Shown here one piece after another: positions 1-6,401 of a DNA stretch of 46,172 bases. The stretch comes from an uncultured Oscillospiraceae bacterium. Its GTDB lineage: Bacteria; Bacillota; Clostridia; Oscillospirales; Oscillospiraceae. The position numbers were made by a program, and so were the translations under genes. Within the stretch, counting starts at the first letter, position 1. The number at the start of each line of letters is the position of its first letter. The stretch lies in assembly GCA_900757415.1 (NCBI GenBank), contig CAAENU010000079.1, positions 1 through 46,172 of the forward strand. The letters run 5' to 3'. The notes under the pieces were generated by a model. That model was not told the origin of the DNA. It worked only from the letters and a program-made list of their open reading frames with translations, and did not search any database.

Positions 1-68
1 CATTCCTGAATAAGCATTGTCCATGTCTGCGACCGATAGTCGTCCCGCACTGCCAATACATCTGCCAT
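1..68 (-). CDS. IS66 accessory protein TnpA, N-terminal fragment (cut by window edge)
   Basis: Reading the minus strand from the ATG at 68-66 gives about 22 residues beginning MADVLAVRDDYRSQTWTMLI. This resembles the start of the small helix-turn-helix TnpA protein of IS66 elements, which typically begins with a YR-x-QxW-x-x-(I/L)IQE pattern. A purine-rich GGAGGG lies upstream, about 14 bases from this ATG. Another in-phase-with-RBS ATG a few bases earlier opens a different frame that does not look like a known protein. The gene continues left of the window. The role (transposition accessory factor) is from family knowledge; the call is moderately sure because only 22 residues are visible. 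Confidence 0.55.
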   Translation of the reverse strand, partial: MADVLAVRDDYRSQTWTMLIQE

Positions 69-181
69 TTGATAGCATCTCTCCCTCCTTCTCGAAAAAA
101 TCACCGTGCGTTTTTCAAGTTTTGGGATATTATCTCGCATCCTTGGCCGGGATTCTAGGCGGGTGGTTATTGTGCACTTAC
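1..181 (-). mobile_element. Partial IS66-family insertion sequence (one end)
   Basis: The complement strand starting at 181 reads GTAAGTGCACAATAACCACC, which resembles the GTAAGCG-type terminal inverted repeats of IS66-family elements. About 110 bases inward lies the start of a TnpA-like accessory gene running off the left edge. The element therefore extends beyond base 1 and its right-hand boundary is at about 181. IS66 elements usually make 8-bp target duplications, so the candidate flank is 182-189, but the other end is not in view. The family assignment rests on the terminal repeat plus the short protein start and was not confirmed by a search. Confidence 0.65.
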
Positions 182-313
182 ACTGATTTTTGTAAAAAGC
201 AAAAAAAAAAGGAGTTAATCATAATTCTATGGATTTATCTTCTATGGGTATTTTTTATAATTATTTTACTCCCATTGTATTTACATATTTTAAGTTGGAG
301 GTTGATCTTATGA
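182..313 (+). pseudogene. C-terminal stub of a membrane protein truncated by the IS66 end
   Basis: Immediately inside the IS end, one plus-strand frame encodes a Lys-rich stretch (KKQKKKE) followed by an almost uninterrupted hydrophobic run (LIIILWIYLLWVFFIIILLP) and stops at 311-313. The stop overlaps the start of the next gene as ATGA, a classic translational-coupling arrangement. The simplest reading is the last transmembrane helix of a transporter or other membrane protein whose upstream part was replaced by the IS element. The alternative is chance, since the region is AT-rich and AT-rich DNA readily gives hydrophobic translations. Confidence 0.35.
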
Positions 314-1419
314 AGTGTACACCCTTTTATGTAAATCATGCCGCAGCTGGTGGTCAGTTCGGGCCGGTCGGCGAATGGACCGTCCCGACATATTATTCTA
401 GTGCCGTTGAGGAACATTATGCAACTCGCAATCGCGTTACCATGACTGACTTTAGCACCATGTGTAAGTTCGATTTCAAAGGGCCGGATGCAGCAGCCTT
501 CCTTCAAAAACTGGTCGTAAACGACATCAATAAACTTCGGCCCGGCAAAGCTCTGTACTCTGCCATGTGCTATGAAAATGGAGAGTTTGTGGATGACGTC
601 ACAGTATATATGTATGGTGAAAACCATTACATGCTAGTAGGCGGTATCCCTGCCAGAGAGAAAGACGACGTTTGGTTCCAGCAGAAAAAAGAAGAATTTG
701 GCTACGCTGCTTATATTACGGATACTACATCCGCCTTCGGCTTGTTAAGCGTAGCTGGGCCCCTCTCCCGCGAATTACTTAAGAAGCTTTGCGATCCCTC
801 TTTCACAGAGCTGAAATCCTTTGAATTTGGCTATTTCCCACTTGATGGTATCAACTGCATTCTCTCCCGAACCGGTGTTACAGGGGAACTGGGGTACGAG
901 ATTATTGCTAACGCCGAGGACTGCCCTGCTATCTGGGACGCGCTTGTGCGCGAGGGAGAAGAATTTGGTGTCATTCCCTGCGGCATGGCTGCCAGCGGCA
1001 CCTTGCGTATGGAAAAGGGCTATATCTCCGGCAGAGAGTTTTTAGCTCATACCAATCCTTATGAGATGGGTTTGGGCTGGAGTGTCGCTTTAAATACCGA
1101 TTTCATCGGACGCGATGCACTGTGCAAAGTACACGAAGAGGGCCCCGCCAGAAAGCTTTGTGCTTTCCAGATCCCCGATAAGACCATTATTGCTCCCGCC
1201 CAGTCAGACGTCATGGTAGATGGTAAGGTAATTGGTAAGGCAACCAGTTGTGCTTGGCTTCCTACCCTTGATATCAGTTATGGAATGACTACGATTCCTG
1301 TAGAATACGCTGTGCCCGGCACCCATGTATCCGTAAGAATTGCCGAGAATCAGATTGTAGATGCCGTTATCGTGGAAAAGAATCTCTATGATCCAACCGG
1401 TTCTAGGATTAAGGGATAG
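310..1419 (+). CDS. GcvT-like aminomethyltransferase / folate-dependent demethylase
   Basis: This 369-residue protein belongs to the GcvT aminomethyltransferase fold, which moves one-carbon units from amine or methoxy substrates to tetrahydrofolate. It shows the family landmarks: a folate-binding N-terminal domain with FLQKLVVNDINKL, the GVTGELGYEI segment, LRMEKGYISG, and the C-terminal barrel domain with a late GK-type strand. The start at 310 is chosen because GGAGGT lies 7 bases upstream; an in-frame ATG at 229 would add 27 hydrophobic residues. No gcvH or gcvP partner is visible, so it may not be the glycine-cleavage T protein but a stand-alone demethylase (betaine-, DMSP- or methoxy-aromatic-type). 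The substrate is unknown. It looks like the survivor of an operon cut by the upstream IS element. Confidence 0.85.
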   Translation: MKCTPFYVNHAAAGGQFGPVGEWTVPTYYSSAVEEHYATRNRVTMTDFSTMCKFDFKGPDAAAFLQKLVVNDINKLRPGKALYSAMCYENGEFVDDVTVYMYGENHYMLVGGIPAREKDDVWFQQKKEEFGYAAYITDTTSAFGLLSVAGPLSRELLKKLCDPSFTELKSFEFGYFPLDGINCILSRTGVTGELGYEIIANAEDCPAIWDALVREGEEFGVIPCGMAASGTLRMEKGYISGREFLAHTNPYEMGLGWSVALNTDFIGRDALCKVHEEGPARKLCAFQIPDKTIIAPAQSDVMVDGKVIGKATSCAWLPTLDISYGMTTIPVEYAVPGTHVSVRIAENQIVDAVIVEKNLYDPTGSRIKG

Positions 1420-1456
1420 ACATATAATCAGGTTTTTCTCCTTAAATATACTCTCA

Positions 1457-1771
1457 TTATCCAAGCAAAGAGGCGGGCCTAAGGGCTCGTCTCTTTGCTT
1501 GATTAATATTTGCCTGACTCAAAAGTTCTACTTTGTTTGTGACCAGTTCCCGAATCTGTTTGAGTGTTGTTAGTCCGTCCTGCCGTGGCATCATCACGTC
1601 AAGAAGGATGATGTCGATCACATTGGAGTTCTCATAGAATATGTCCAAAGCCTCCATGCCGTCTCTGGCTTCCAACACACAGAAACCGCTTGCTTTGAAA
1701 AAATCATGCAGCGCCCGAACCATCTTCGGTTCGTCATCTGCAATTAAAATGCATCGTTTGTTTTCGTTCAT
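1457..1771 (-). pseudogene. Truncated response-regulator receiver domain
   Basis: The first ~70 residues are a clear CheY-like receiver domain: acidic pair in LIADDEPKMV, phosphoacceptor Asp in IILLDVMMPRQDG, and ARDGMEAL in between. After LTTLKQIREL the similarity stops and the frame runs through the hairpin at 1462-1501, ending in unrelated residues. The second half of the receiver (Thr/Ser and Lys switch residues) and any DNA-binding output domain are missing. The start at 1771 has GAGGTG 7 bases upstream, so the 5' end is intact. This is best read as the N-terminal remnant of a transcriptional response regulator broken by a rearrangement. No histidine kinase is nearby. Confidence 0.7.
1462..1501 (+). 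terminator. Hairpin after the GcvT-like gene
   Basis: CAAGCAAAGAG and CTCTTTGCTTG pair perfectly over 11 bp, and the inner arms continue with GC and GU pairs around a TAA loop. The hairpin lies 42 bases after the gcvT-like stop. There is no long T-run on either side, so it may be a weak terminator or a processing/stability structure. Confidence 0.55.
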
Positions 1772-1838
1772 GCAGTTCACCTCGAGTATATTATACATCA
1801 CTTTTGTTATGAAATTGTGATGGAATCGTCTACAGAAT

Positions 1839-1871
1839 GAAAAAATACCGCCTGCAAGAATTTCCTGCAGG
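1839..1871 (-). terminator. Intrinsic terminator of the tnpV/DUF6809 pair
   Basis: On the minus strand CCTGCAGG and CTTGCAGG flank a short AT loop and are followed by CGGTATTTTTTC. This is a short stem with a T-run, placed just after the DUF6809 gene. Confidence 0.55.
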
Positions 1872-1897
1872 AGGTGTCTGAGTTTATCTGTTCAACT

Positions 1898-2158
1898 TTA
1901 CTCTTCCATGACTTCCAGCATCATCCTGGCACCCAGCCTAAAGCTGTTTTGAAATATCAAACAATCCGTGATAGTCTGATGTTCTCGCACACAGTCAGTG
2001 TATTTCTCAAACAGTTCTTTCTGCTCGTCCGTCATGGTAGCTTTGAGCTTTTCTTCATTCCTACAGATCAGCTCCTGCAGCTTCTTGTACTCCTTAGAAG
2101 AAGTATCGTACTCTGTAGGCTCAATGTTACCGTACCAAAACTCTTCCAATAGTCTCAT
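1898..2158 (-). CDS. DUF6809-type small protein of mobile elements
   Basis: An 86-residue acidic protein beginning MRLLEEFWYGNIEP, with the pattern typical of the DUF6809 family: an initial LLE-x-x-WYGN-x-xP segment, a mid-protein L-x-x-L-x-x-x-E-E-x-L amphipathic stretch and a C-terminal F-R-L-G-A-R-M-M-L-E. These proteins are small, of unknown function and common in conjugative and integrated elements of Clostridia. Its ATG overlaps the tnpV stop by 4 bases, so the two are translationally coupled. Family assignment is by recognition of the motif pattern and has not been tested by a profile search. Confidence 0.7.
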   Translation of the reverse strand: MRLLEEFWYGNIEPTEYDTSSKEYKKLQELICRNEEKLKATMTDEQKELFEKYTDCVREHQTITDCLIFQNSFRLGARMMLEVMEE

Positions 2159-2517
2159 GCCACATCCTCCTCATAGATCATTTCCCGGAGGATGATTTCC
2201 TCGGCCCGGTTGCGGATGCTGTTCATTGCTCCAACCCATGCCATCTGATTGTGCTGCTTCATGTCCTCTGTCACGCCCTCCGCAGCTTTCATTTGCTCGA
2301 TGATACGTTCAAGACGGCTCTGTACCTGCTCGTTCAGATCAGCCAGATACGTCCACAGTTTACCGCTAAGGCACAGATCGTTGAAGCGGGTAGGATTATG
2401 CTCCTTGATATAGTCTCTGTGCATACGCCCCCACCGACCAATAGGTCTGCTTTCCTCCGGTAAACGAATATCGGGAATATAGTAATCACCGCAACGGATA
2501 TAGTTAAGTTCCTGCAT
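2155..2517 (-). CDS. tnpV: TnpV family protein
   Basis: This 120-residue protein starts at MQELNYIRCGDYYIPD. The start is fixed by GGAGGT 8 bases upstream of the ATG at 2517; an ATG 15 bases earlier contains that ribosome binding site within its codons and is rejected. The N-terminal YIPD segment, the GRWGRMHRDYIKEHNP segment, and the helical C-terminal part with RNRAEEIILREMIYE match the TnpV family of transposon-associated proteins found in Clostridia and Bacteroides mobile elements. Function is unknown. It forms a two-gene operon with the DUF6809 gene. No transposase or integrase is visible next to it, so this is a leftover or satellite of an element. Confidence 0.75.
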   Translation of the reverse strand: MQELNYIRCGDYYIPDIRLPEESRPIGRWGRMHRDYIKEHNPTRFNDLCLSGKLWTYLADLNEQVQSRLERIIEQMKAAEGVTEDMKQHNQMAWVGAMNSIRNRAEEIILREMIYEEDVA

Positions 2518-2549
2518 TATATGTACCTCCACAAAAGCGTTTTACGGGT

Positions 2550-2590
2550 AAAAAAAGAAGCGATACTCGGTTATCAAACCAAGTATCGCT
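2550..2590 (-). terminator. Minus-strand terminator-like hairpin upstream of tnpV
   Basis: AGCGATACT (2559-2567) pairs with AGTATCGCT (2582-2590), and the inner GGTT/AACC pair extends the stem. On the minus strand it is followed by a run of T. It would stop transcripts entering tnpV from the right. Confidence 0.5.
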
Positions 2591-2613
2591 AACTTTGTTT
2601 AGCCAACCCCGTC

Positions 2614-2673
2614 TGACAGATGCCGTAAAATAGTTAAATTTTTTGGTTTAACTGTTTTACGAACACCTGTCTA
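2614..2673. repeat. Extended AT-rich imperfect palindrome upstream of tnpV
   Basis: CGTAAAAtAGTTAAA (2624-2638) pairs with TTTAACTgTTTTACG (2647-2661), with only one mismatch in 15, and an outer GACAG/CTGTC pair extends the structure. The loop is TTTTTTGG. It is a strong cruciform or RNA hairpin with no gene in it. It may be an operator, an element end, or part of the tnpV leader region. Confidence 0.6.
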
Positions 2674-2731
2674 ACGCCGGTACTCCGTTTTCTTCGATTT
2701 GGTCATTCACCCTTACCCGCAACCACCGGTC

Positions 2732-2759
2732 GCCGGTTCGAATCCGGCCACAAGCTCCA
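2732..2759 (+). other. tRNA 3'-end fragment (T-arm, acceptor strand, CCA); candidate att-site scar
   Basis: GCCGG-TTCGAAT-CCGGC is a perfect T-arm, followed by the 7-nt acceptor strand CACAAGC, a discriminator T and encoded CCA. Nothing upstream forms the D or anticodon arms, so this is only the 3' portion of a tRNA gene. Many integrases target tRNA 3' ends and leave such fragments, so an attachment-site scar is the likely origin. No integrase is in the window. Confidence 0.7.
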
Positions 2760-2791
2760 AAAAAGCAACACTCGCAGGGGTGTTGTTTTTT
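2741..2791 (+). repeat. Direct repeat copy 1: tRNA 3' tail plus terminator
   Basis: This 51-bp unit joins AATCCGGCCACAAGCTCCA to an intrinsic terminator (CAACAC, short loop, GTGTTG, T-run). It matches copy 2 at 2834-2884 at all positions but one (T versus C in the loop). The unit looks like the 3' end of a tRNA gene with its own terminator. Confidence 0.85.
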
Positions 2792-2833
2792 TATTGAGCT
2801 TGTCCGGAGTCGAAGTTTATCCCCGCATGGGGG

Positions 2834-2884
2834 AATCCGGCCACAAGCTCCAAAAAAGCAACACCCGCAGGGGTGTTGTTTTTT
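2834..2884 (+). repeat. Direct repeat copy 2: tRNA 3' tail plus terminator
   Basis: This is the second copy of the 51-bp unit, with a perfect CAACACCC/GGGTGTTG stem. Between the copies, GAGCTTGT (2797-2804) pairs with ACAAGCTC at the start of this copy, and CCGGA with TCCGG. The spacer plus copy 2 can therefore fold into a tRNA-like closed hairpin around CCCCGCATGGGG. Confidence 0.85.
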
Positions 2885-2928
2885 ACGTTAAGCCGCTTTT
2901 CTAAATAAAGCTGCGCCATGGCAGCCGG

Positions 2929-2962
2929 AACTCCTTGCGGTTTTTCCGCAAGGAGTTTTTGC
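2929..2962 (+). terminator. Strong intrinsic terminator before the phage fibre cassette
   Basis: AACTCCTTGCGG and CCGCAAGGAGTT form a perfect 12-bp stem followed by a T-run on the plus strand. It isolates the downstream fibre/lysis genes from upstream transcription. A second hairpin, TTTTGTTGCC/GGCAACAAAA at 3004-3031, sits between it and the first gene. Confidence 0.75.
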
Positions 2963-3096
2963 ATTAGAGCGGCAAAGGAGGAAATAAAGAAGGACAGGTT
3001 TCTTTTTGTTGCCTCCGGAAAGGCAACAAAATCGGAAAGAAAATCGTGGCATGAGGGGATATTCAGTTCCCGATAATTGGTGAGGAGGTAATGAGC

Positions 3097-4386
3097 ATGG
3101 GCAATATTCAGATCAATGTTCATGCGGCGGATGCCGCGATAGCGGCTCCTGCCACGCTGACCAGCGGTATGGTGGGGGCAACGGTGACATTTGCCTTTTC
3201 GGATGAAAAATGGAGGGCACTGCGGAAAATCGCGGTGTTTCGCGCCGGAGCCGTATGCCGTGACGTGGAAGAATCGGATTGGTGCGATGGTGCCTGCGTG
3301 ATTCCGTGGGAGTGTCTGGCTCTGCCGGGTGAACGGCTTCTGGTGGGGGTATATGGGTTGGATGATACCGGAAATTTGGTGATTCCCACGGTATATGCCG
3401 ACTGCGGATGGATCAACCCCGGTGCGGATCCGGTCGGCGACCCGGCAGCAAACCCGTCGGGGCCTTTCTACCAGACATTGCTGGAAGAGGCATTGGAAAA
3501 AGCAAAGGCTTCCGGCGAATTTGATGGCCCCGCCGGTTTACAGGGAGAGCAGGGGCCAGAAGGTCCGCGTGGCGAGCAGGGAGCACCCTTTACCTATGCG
3601 GATTTCACTGAAGAGCAGCTGGCGGCGCTGAAAGGCCCGCAGGGAGAACAGGGGTTACAGGGCGAGCAGGGCCCAAAAGGTGAGCGTGGCCCTGCAGGGC
3701 CGCAGGGGCCTCAGGGAGAGCGCGGCCCCATCGGGGCACAGGGCCCGCAGGGTGCGGACGGCGCCAGCTACACGGTAAAGGGGTTGTATGCCACGCTTTC
3801 AGCGCTGCAGGCTGCCCATCCCACCGGAAGCGCCGGGGATGCGTGGTTCGTGGGTACGGCGGAGAGCAACACGGTATACCAGTGGGACACGGACGCGGCG
3901 GCATGGGTGAACGTGGGTGCGTTGAAAGGCCCCCAAGGAGAAACCGGTGCACAGGGCCCCAAGGGCGAGAAAGGCGATCCCGGTGCGGCCGGCCCGCAGG
4001 GTGAACAGGGCGTGCAGGGCGTGCAGGGGCCGGCGGGAGCGAATGGAGAGGATGGCGTGACGCCGCACATCGGGACAAACGGCCACTGGTACCTGGGCGA
4101 TACGGACACCGGTACGGCGGCGCAGGGGCCGGCGGGTGATACCGGCGCAAAAGGCGACACAGGCCCCCAGGGCCCACAGGGGGAAACCGGCCCCCAAGGC
4201 CCGCAGGGGCCGCAGGGCAACTCCGGCGCGGCGGGCGCCGCCGGAAAGAGCGCCTATCAGGCGGCCAAGGACGGCGGCTACACCGGAACGGAGAGCGCCT
4301 TTAACACGGCTCTTGCGCAGGTGAGCAGCAAGATCACCAAGGCCAGCTGGGACAGCAGCACGGCCACGCTGAAGCTGCAGGGGTGA
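3097..4386 (+). CDS. Collagen-like phage tail-fibre protein
   Basis: This 429-residue fibre protein has an N-terminal globular domain (about 1-140), likely the attachment end. Several Gly-X-Y collagen blocks follow (about 143-158, 179-221, 277-320 and 341-381), broken by small domains including an SALQAAHPTGSAGDAWFVGT unit and a HIGTNGHWYLGDTDTG unit. Both interruptions are typical of Firmicute phage fibres and other collagen-like surface proteins. Collagen blocks form trimeric rods, so the protein should be an elongated homotrimer. The second ATG (3097) is preferred because AGGAGG is 8 bases from it but only 2 from the ATG at 3091. It opens a run of closely spaced genes ending in holin and amidase. 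A secreted collagen-like protein without phage origin is less likely in that context. Confidence 0.85.
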   Translation: MGNIQINVHAADAAIAAPATLTSGMVGATVTFAFSDEKWRALRKIAVFRAGAVCRDVEESDWCDGACVIPWECLALPGERLLVGVYGLDDTGNLVIPTVYADCGWINPGADPVGDPAANPSGPFYQTLLEEALEKAKASGEFDGPAGLQGEQGPEGPRGEQGAPFTYADFTEEQLAALKGPQGEQGLQGEQGPKGERGPAGPQGPQGERGPIGAQGPQGADGASYTVKGLYATLSALQAAHPTGSAGDAWFVGTAESNTVYQWDTDAAAWVNVGALKGPQGETGAQGPKGEKGDPGAAGPQGEQGVQGVQGPAGANGEDGVTPHIGTNGHWYLGDTDTGTAAQGPAGDTGAKGDTGPQGPQGETGPQGPQGPQGNSGAAGAAGKSAYQAAKDGGYTGTESAFNTALAQVSSKITKASWDSSTATLKLQG

Positions 4387-4392
4387 ACGGAC

Positions 4393-5202
4393 ATGGCGCT
4401 ATACATGAACAACACCAAGGTGAAGTCGGTGTACTGGAACGGGGCAAAGGCCAAAAAGGTCTATTTCAACAATGTGCTGGTGCTGTCCGGTGAATTTGCC
4501 TTTACCTACACGGGAGCATGCAGCGTGGAGGGGGATCTTGGCGGAGATTTCGTGATCCGCTTCACTACCTCCGGCACGCTGAAGATCACGGACGCGGGCA
4601 ACGCGGCCAGTCTGGATGTGTTTCTGGCAGGCGGCGGTGGCGGAGGCGGCACAGCCTATTCTAATAGAGGTAGAATGTCCGGTGGCGGCGGCGCGGGCGG
4701 CGGCTATACCGCTGCGGCATCAGGGGTGACGCTGAGCGTGGGTACAGCGTATACCATCACAGTGGGTGCCGGAGGTGCGGCAAAGACGGCAGGCGGACAG
4801 ACATCCGCTTTCAGCAGGACGGCAAATGGAGGTAATGCCGGCGGTGGCGGCAGTGGCCAGTACGGCGGTTCCGGCGGTGACGGAGGCTCTGGCGGAGGCA
4901 GAGGCGGCGGTGTTTCGCTTGGCGGTGGCTCTCCGGGTGCCGGCGGCACTGACGGCGGAGATGGTGGAGCCGGACTTGGCGGTGTAGGCGGCAAAGGACA
5001 AGGCACGACTACCCGCGAGTTCGCCGCCAGCAATGGCAAGTTATACGCCAGCGGCGGCGCGGGCGGTACAAACGGATCAACGACGCCCGGTACGGGGGCG
5101 GCCAACACGGGAAACGGCGGAGGCGGCGGCTATTCAAACGCAACGAACACAGCGGGCGGTGCAGGCGGCAGCGGCATTGTGTGCATCCGCAATCACCGAT
5201 GA
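4393..5202 (+). CDS. Glycine-rich phage adhesin / fibre-tip protein
   Basis: A 269-residue protein with a short N-terminal domain (MALYMNNTKVKSVYWNGAKA) and a β-rich spacer. About 190 residues dominated by Gly, Ser, Ala and Asn follow, with many GGGG and GGSGG stretches. This architecture is seen in phage receptor-binding tips, where polyglycine-II helices pack into a sandwich displaying variable loops that bind the host surface. It follows the collagen-like fibre gene after 6 bases, so the two are probably parts of one fibre. The DNA is highly repetitive (GGCGGC), which favours slippage and rapid change of binding specificity. The exact receptor cannot be inferred. Confidence 0.75.
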   Translation: MALYMNNTKVKSVYWNGAKAKKVYFNNVLVLSGEFAFTYTGACSVEGDLGGDFVIRFTTSGTLKITDAGNAASLDVFLAGGGGGGGTAYSNRGRMSGGGGAGGGYTAAASGVTLSVGTAYTITVGAGGAAKTAGGQTSAFSRTANGGNAGGGGSGQYGGSGGDGGSGGGRGGGVSLGGGSPGAGGTDGGDGGAGLGGVGGKGQGTTTREFAASNGKLYASGGAGGTNGSTTPGTGAANTGNGGGGGYSNATNTAGGAGGSGIVCIRNHR

Positions 5203-5222
5203 AAGGAAAGGAGCAAAGAGCA

Positions 5223-5519
5223 ATGGCATACGCAGTGGAAAATCACAATCTGGTGTCCAACTACGCGCTGGTGGAGGACGGCACGGTGGTGAACGTCATC
5301 TGGCTGGCATCGGAAAATGAAAGCGAATTCCCCGGCGCGGTACGGCTGGGCGACAGGCCGGTAGCCGTAGGGGATACCTACGACGGAGAGAAATTCTATC
5401 ATGCCGGCGCGGAGGTGCTGACGCCGCTGGAGGCAGCACAGGCCGAGGCCGCCGCGTATAAGGCGGCGCTGGAGACGCTGGGCGTGAACACGGAGGAGGC
5501 GGCGGACGATGCGCAGTGA
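5223..5519 (+). CDS. Small fibre-associated phage protein
   Basis: A 98-residue protein containing NYALVEDGTVVNVIWL and VGDTYDGEKFYHAG, a pattern common in small proteins encoded right after phage tail fibres. Its C-terminal third is Ala/Glu-rich and helical. The start at 5223 has AAAGGAG about 11 bases upstream; the longer upstream reading lacks a ribosome binding site. The last codons overlap the next gene by 11 bases. A role in fibre assembly or as a fibre-bound subunit is an inference from position. No specific family is claimed. Confidence 0.6.
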   Translation: MAYAVENHNLVSNYALVEDGTVVNVIWLASENESEFPGAVRLGDRPVAVGDTYDGEKFYHAGAEVLTPLEAAQAEAAAYKAALETLGVNTEEAADDAQ

Positions 5520-5928
5520 CATCATGCAGCAGGCACAGGCTCTAAGGGCGGCAATGTTGGCCGCTGCGGCTCATGTGACGGGCGATGACGATCGCCTGCG
5601 AATCAAGGTTCTGTACCCGAGTTGGGCACAGGGTAAACACGCGGAGGGCAATATTTATACCGCCGACGGGCAGGTGTGGGAGTGCTTCCAGAGGTACGAC
5701 AGTGCGCTGCATCCGGACATTGTGCCGGGAAACGCAGCGTGGTACACCTTTAACCGGCCTCTGCACGGTTCTGCTCCGGACACGGCTATGCCGTTTGTGC
5801 AGCCGACCGGAGCACATGACATGTATCGCACGGGAGAATACATGGAATTGAATGGGGATGCATACCGCTGCGTAAGCGATACGGCATACGGCCCCAGTGA
5901 ATATGCGGCGGCATGGGAGCTGGTATGA
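5509..5928 (+). CDS. Phage protein with tandem chitin-binding-type (CBM5/12) modules
   Basis: A 139-residue protein with an N-terminal helix (MRSDIMQQAQALRAAML) and two short carbohydrate-binding modules. The first is around YTADGQVWECFQRYDS with an aromatic AAWYTF end. The second is around EYMELNGDAYRCVSDT ending in AAWELV. This W/Y-W pattern is that of ChtBD3/CBM5_12 modules, which bind chitin-like or peptidoglycan-like sugars. It is often fused to or encoded beside Firmicute phage tail fibres. A GGAGGAGG ribosome binding site supports the start inside the preceding gene. The ATGA overlap with the next gene indicates tight co-translation. Confidence 0.7.
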   Translation: MRSDIMQQAQALRAAMLAAAAHVTGDDDRLRIKVLYPSWAQGKHAEGNIYTADGQVWECFQRYDSALHPDIVPGNAAWYTFNRPLHGSAPDTAMPFVQPTGAHDMYRTGEYMELNGDAYRCVSDTAYGPSEYAAAWELV

Positions 5929-6179
5929 ACGAGACAGTGGCTGTGGCCTTGCTGAGTCTGGCCGGGACGCTGATAGGCGCATATCTTGCCAACCGCAAGA
6001 GCGCGGCGCTGGTAGCCTATCGTCTGGAGCAGCTGGAGAGCAAGGTGGGAAAGCATAATCAGGTAATTGAACGCACATATGTGTTGGAGGAATCCGTCTC
6101 ACTGCTGGATGAGCGGATCAAGGTAGCCAATCACCGTATTGCGGATCTGGAGCGGACGCATAAAATGGGACAGGGTTGA
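5925..6179 (+). CDS. Small membrane-anchored coiled-coil protein of the lysis module
   Basis: An 84-residue protein. Residues about 4-24 form one transmembrane segment (VAVALLSLAGTLIGAYL), followed by charged residues and a long heptad-containing coiled coil (YRLEQLESKVGKHNQVIERTYVLEES and onward). The ATG overlaps the previous stop as ATGA, so the in-frame ATG at 5913 is not needed. Its position directly before the holin matches the small hemolysin-XhlA-like or spanin-like accessory proteins of Firmicute phages, although XhlA has its membrane helix at the C terminus. It probably helps holin function or anchors a complex at the membrane. Confidence 0.6.
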   Translation: MNETVAVALLSLAGTLIGAYLANRKSAALVAYRLEQLESKVGKHNQVIERTYVLEESVSLLDERIKVANHRIADLERTHKMGQG

Positions 6180-6200
6180 AACCCGGAAAGGAGCGCAAGC

Positions 6201-6398
6201 ATGAAGAATTGGAAAAACTGGTTGAAAGCGGCGGGCATCCGTGCCGTCAAGACTATCGCGCAGACTGCCGTGGCCACCATCGGCACCAGCGCGGTATTGA
6301 CCGAGGTGAATTGGATGATGGTGTTCAGCGCGTCTATGCTGGCGGGCATTCTGAGCCTGCTGACCAGCGTGGCAGGACTGCCGGAATGTGAGAAGTGA
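6201..6398 (+). CDS. Phage holin (r1t-type)
   Basis: A 65-residue protein with a basic N terminus (MKNWKNWLKAAGIRAVKT) and two hydrophobic stretches: TIAQTAVATIGTSAVL and MMVFSASMLAGILSLLTSVAGL. The ending LPECEK and overall pattern are those of the phage r1t holin family. Holins oligomerise in the cytoplasmic membrane and let the endolysin reach the wall at a set time. AAAGGAG lies 8 bases upstream. The amidase follows after 3 bases, the usual holin-endolysin order. Confidence 0.85.
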   Translation: MKNWKNWLKAAGIRAVKTIAQTAVATIGTSAVLTEVNWMMVFSASMLAGILSLLTSVAGLPECEK

Positions 6399-6401
6399 GC
6401 C

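Noticed and set aside
17..313. 98-codon protein as an intact gene
   Set aside because: Its first half lies inside the IS66 end and has no RBS; only the part after 181 may be a gene remnant.
2700..2760. Complete tRNA gene
   Set aside because: Only T-arm and acceptor 3' strand are present; no D-arm, anticodon arm or 5' acceptor strand upstream.
3605..4220. Pro-rich antisense frames over the collagen-like gene
   Set aside because: Gly-X-Y repeats automatically give Pro/Ala-rich mirror frames.
4600..5180. CRISPR-like repeats
   Set aside because: The repetition is GGC-type codon repetition in a glycine-rich gene with no spacers or regular unit.
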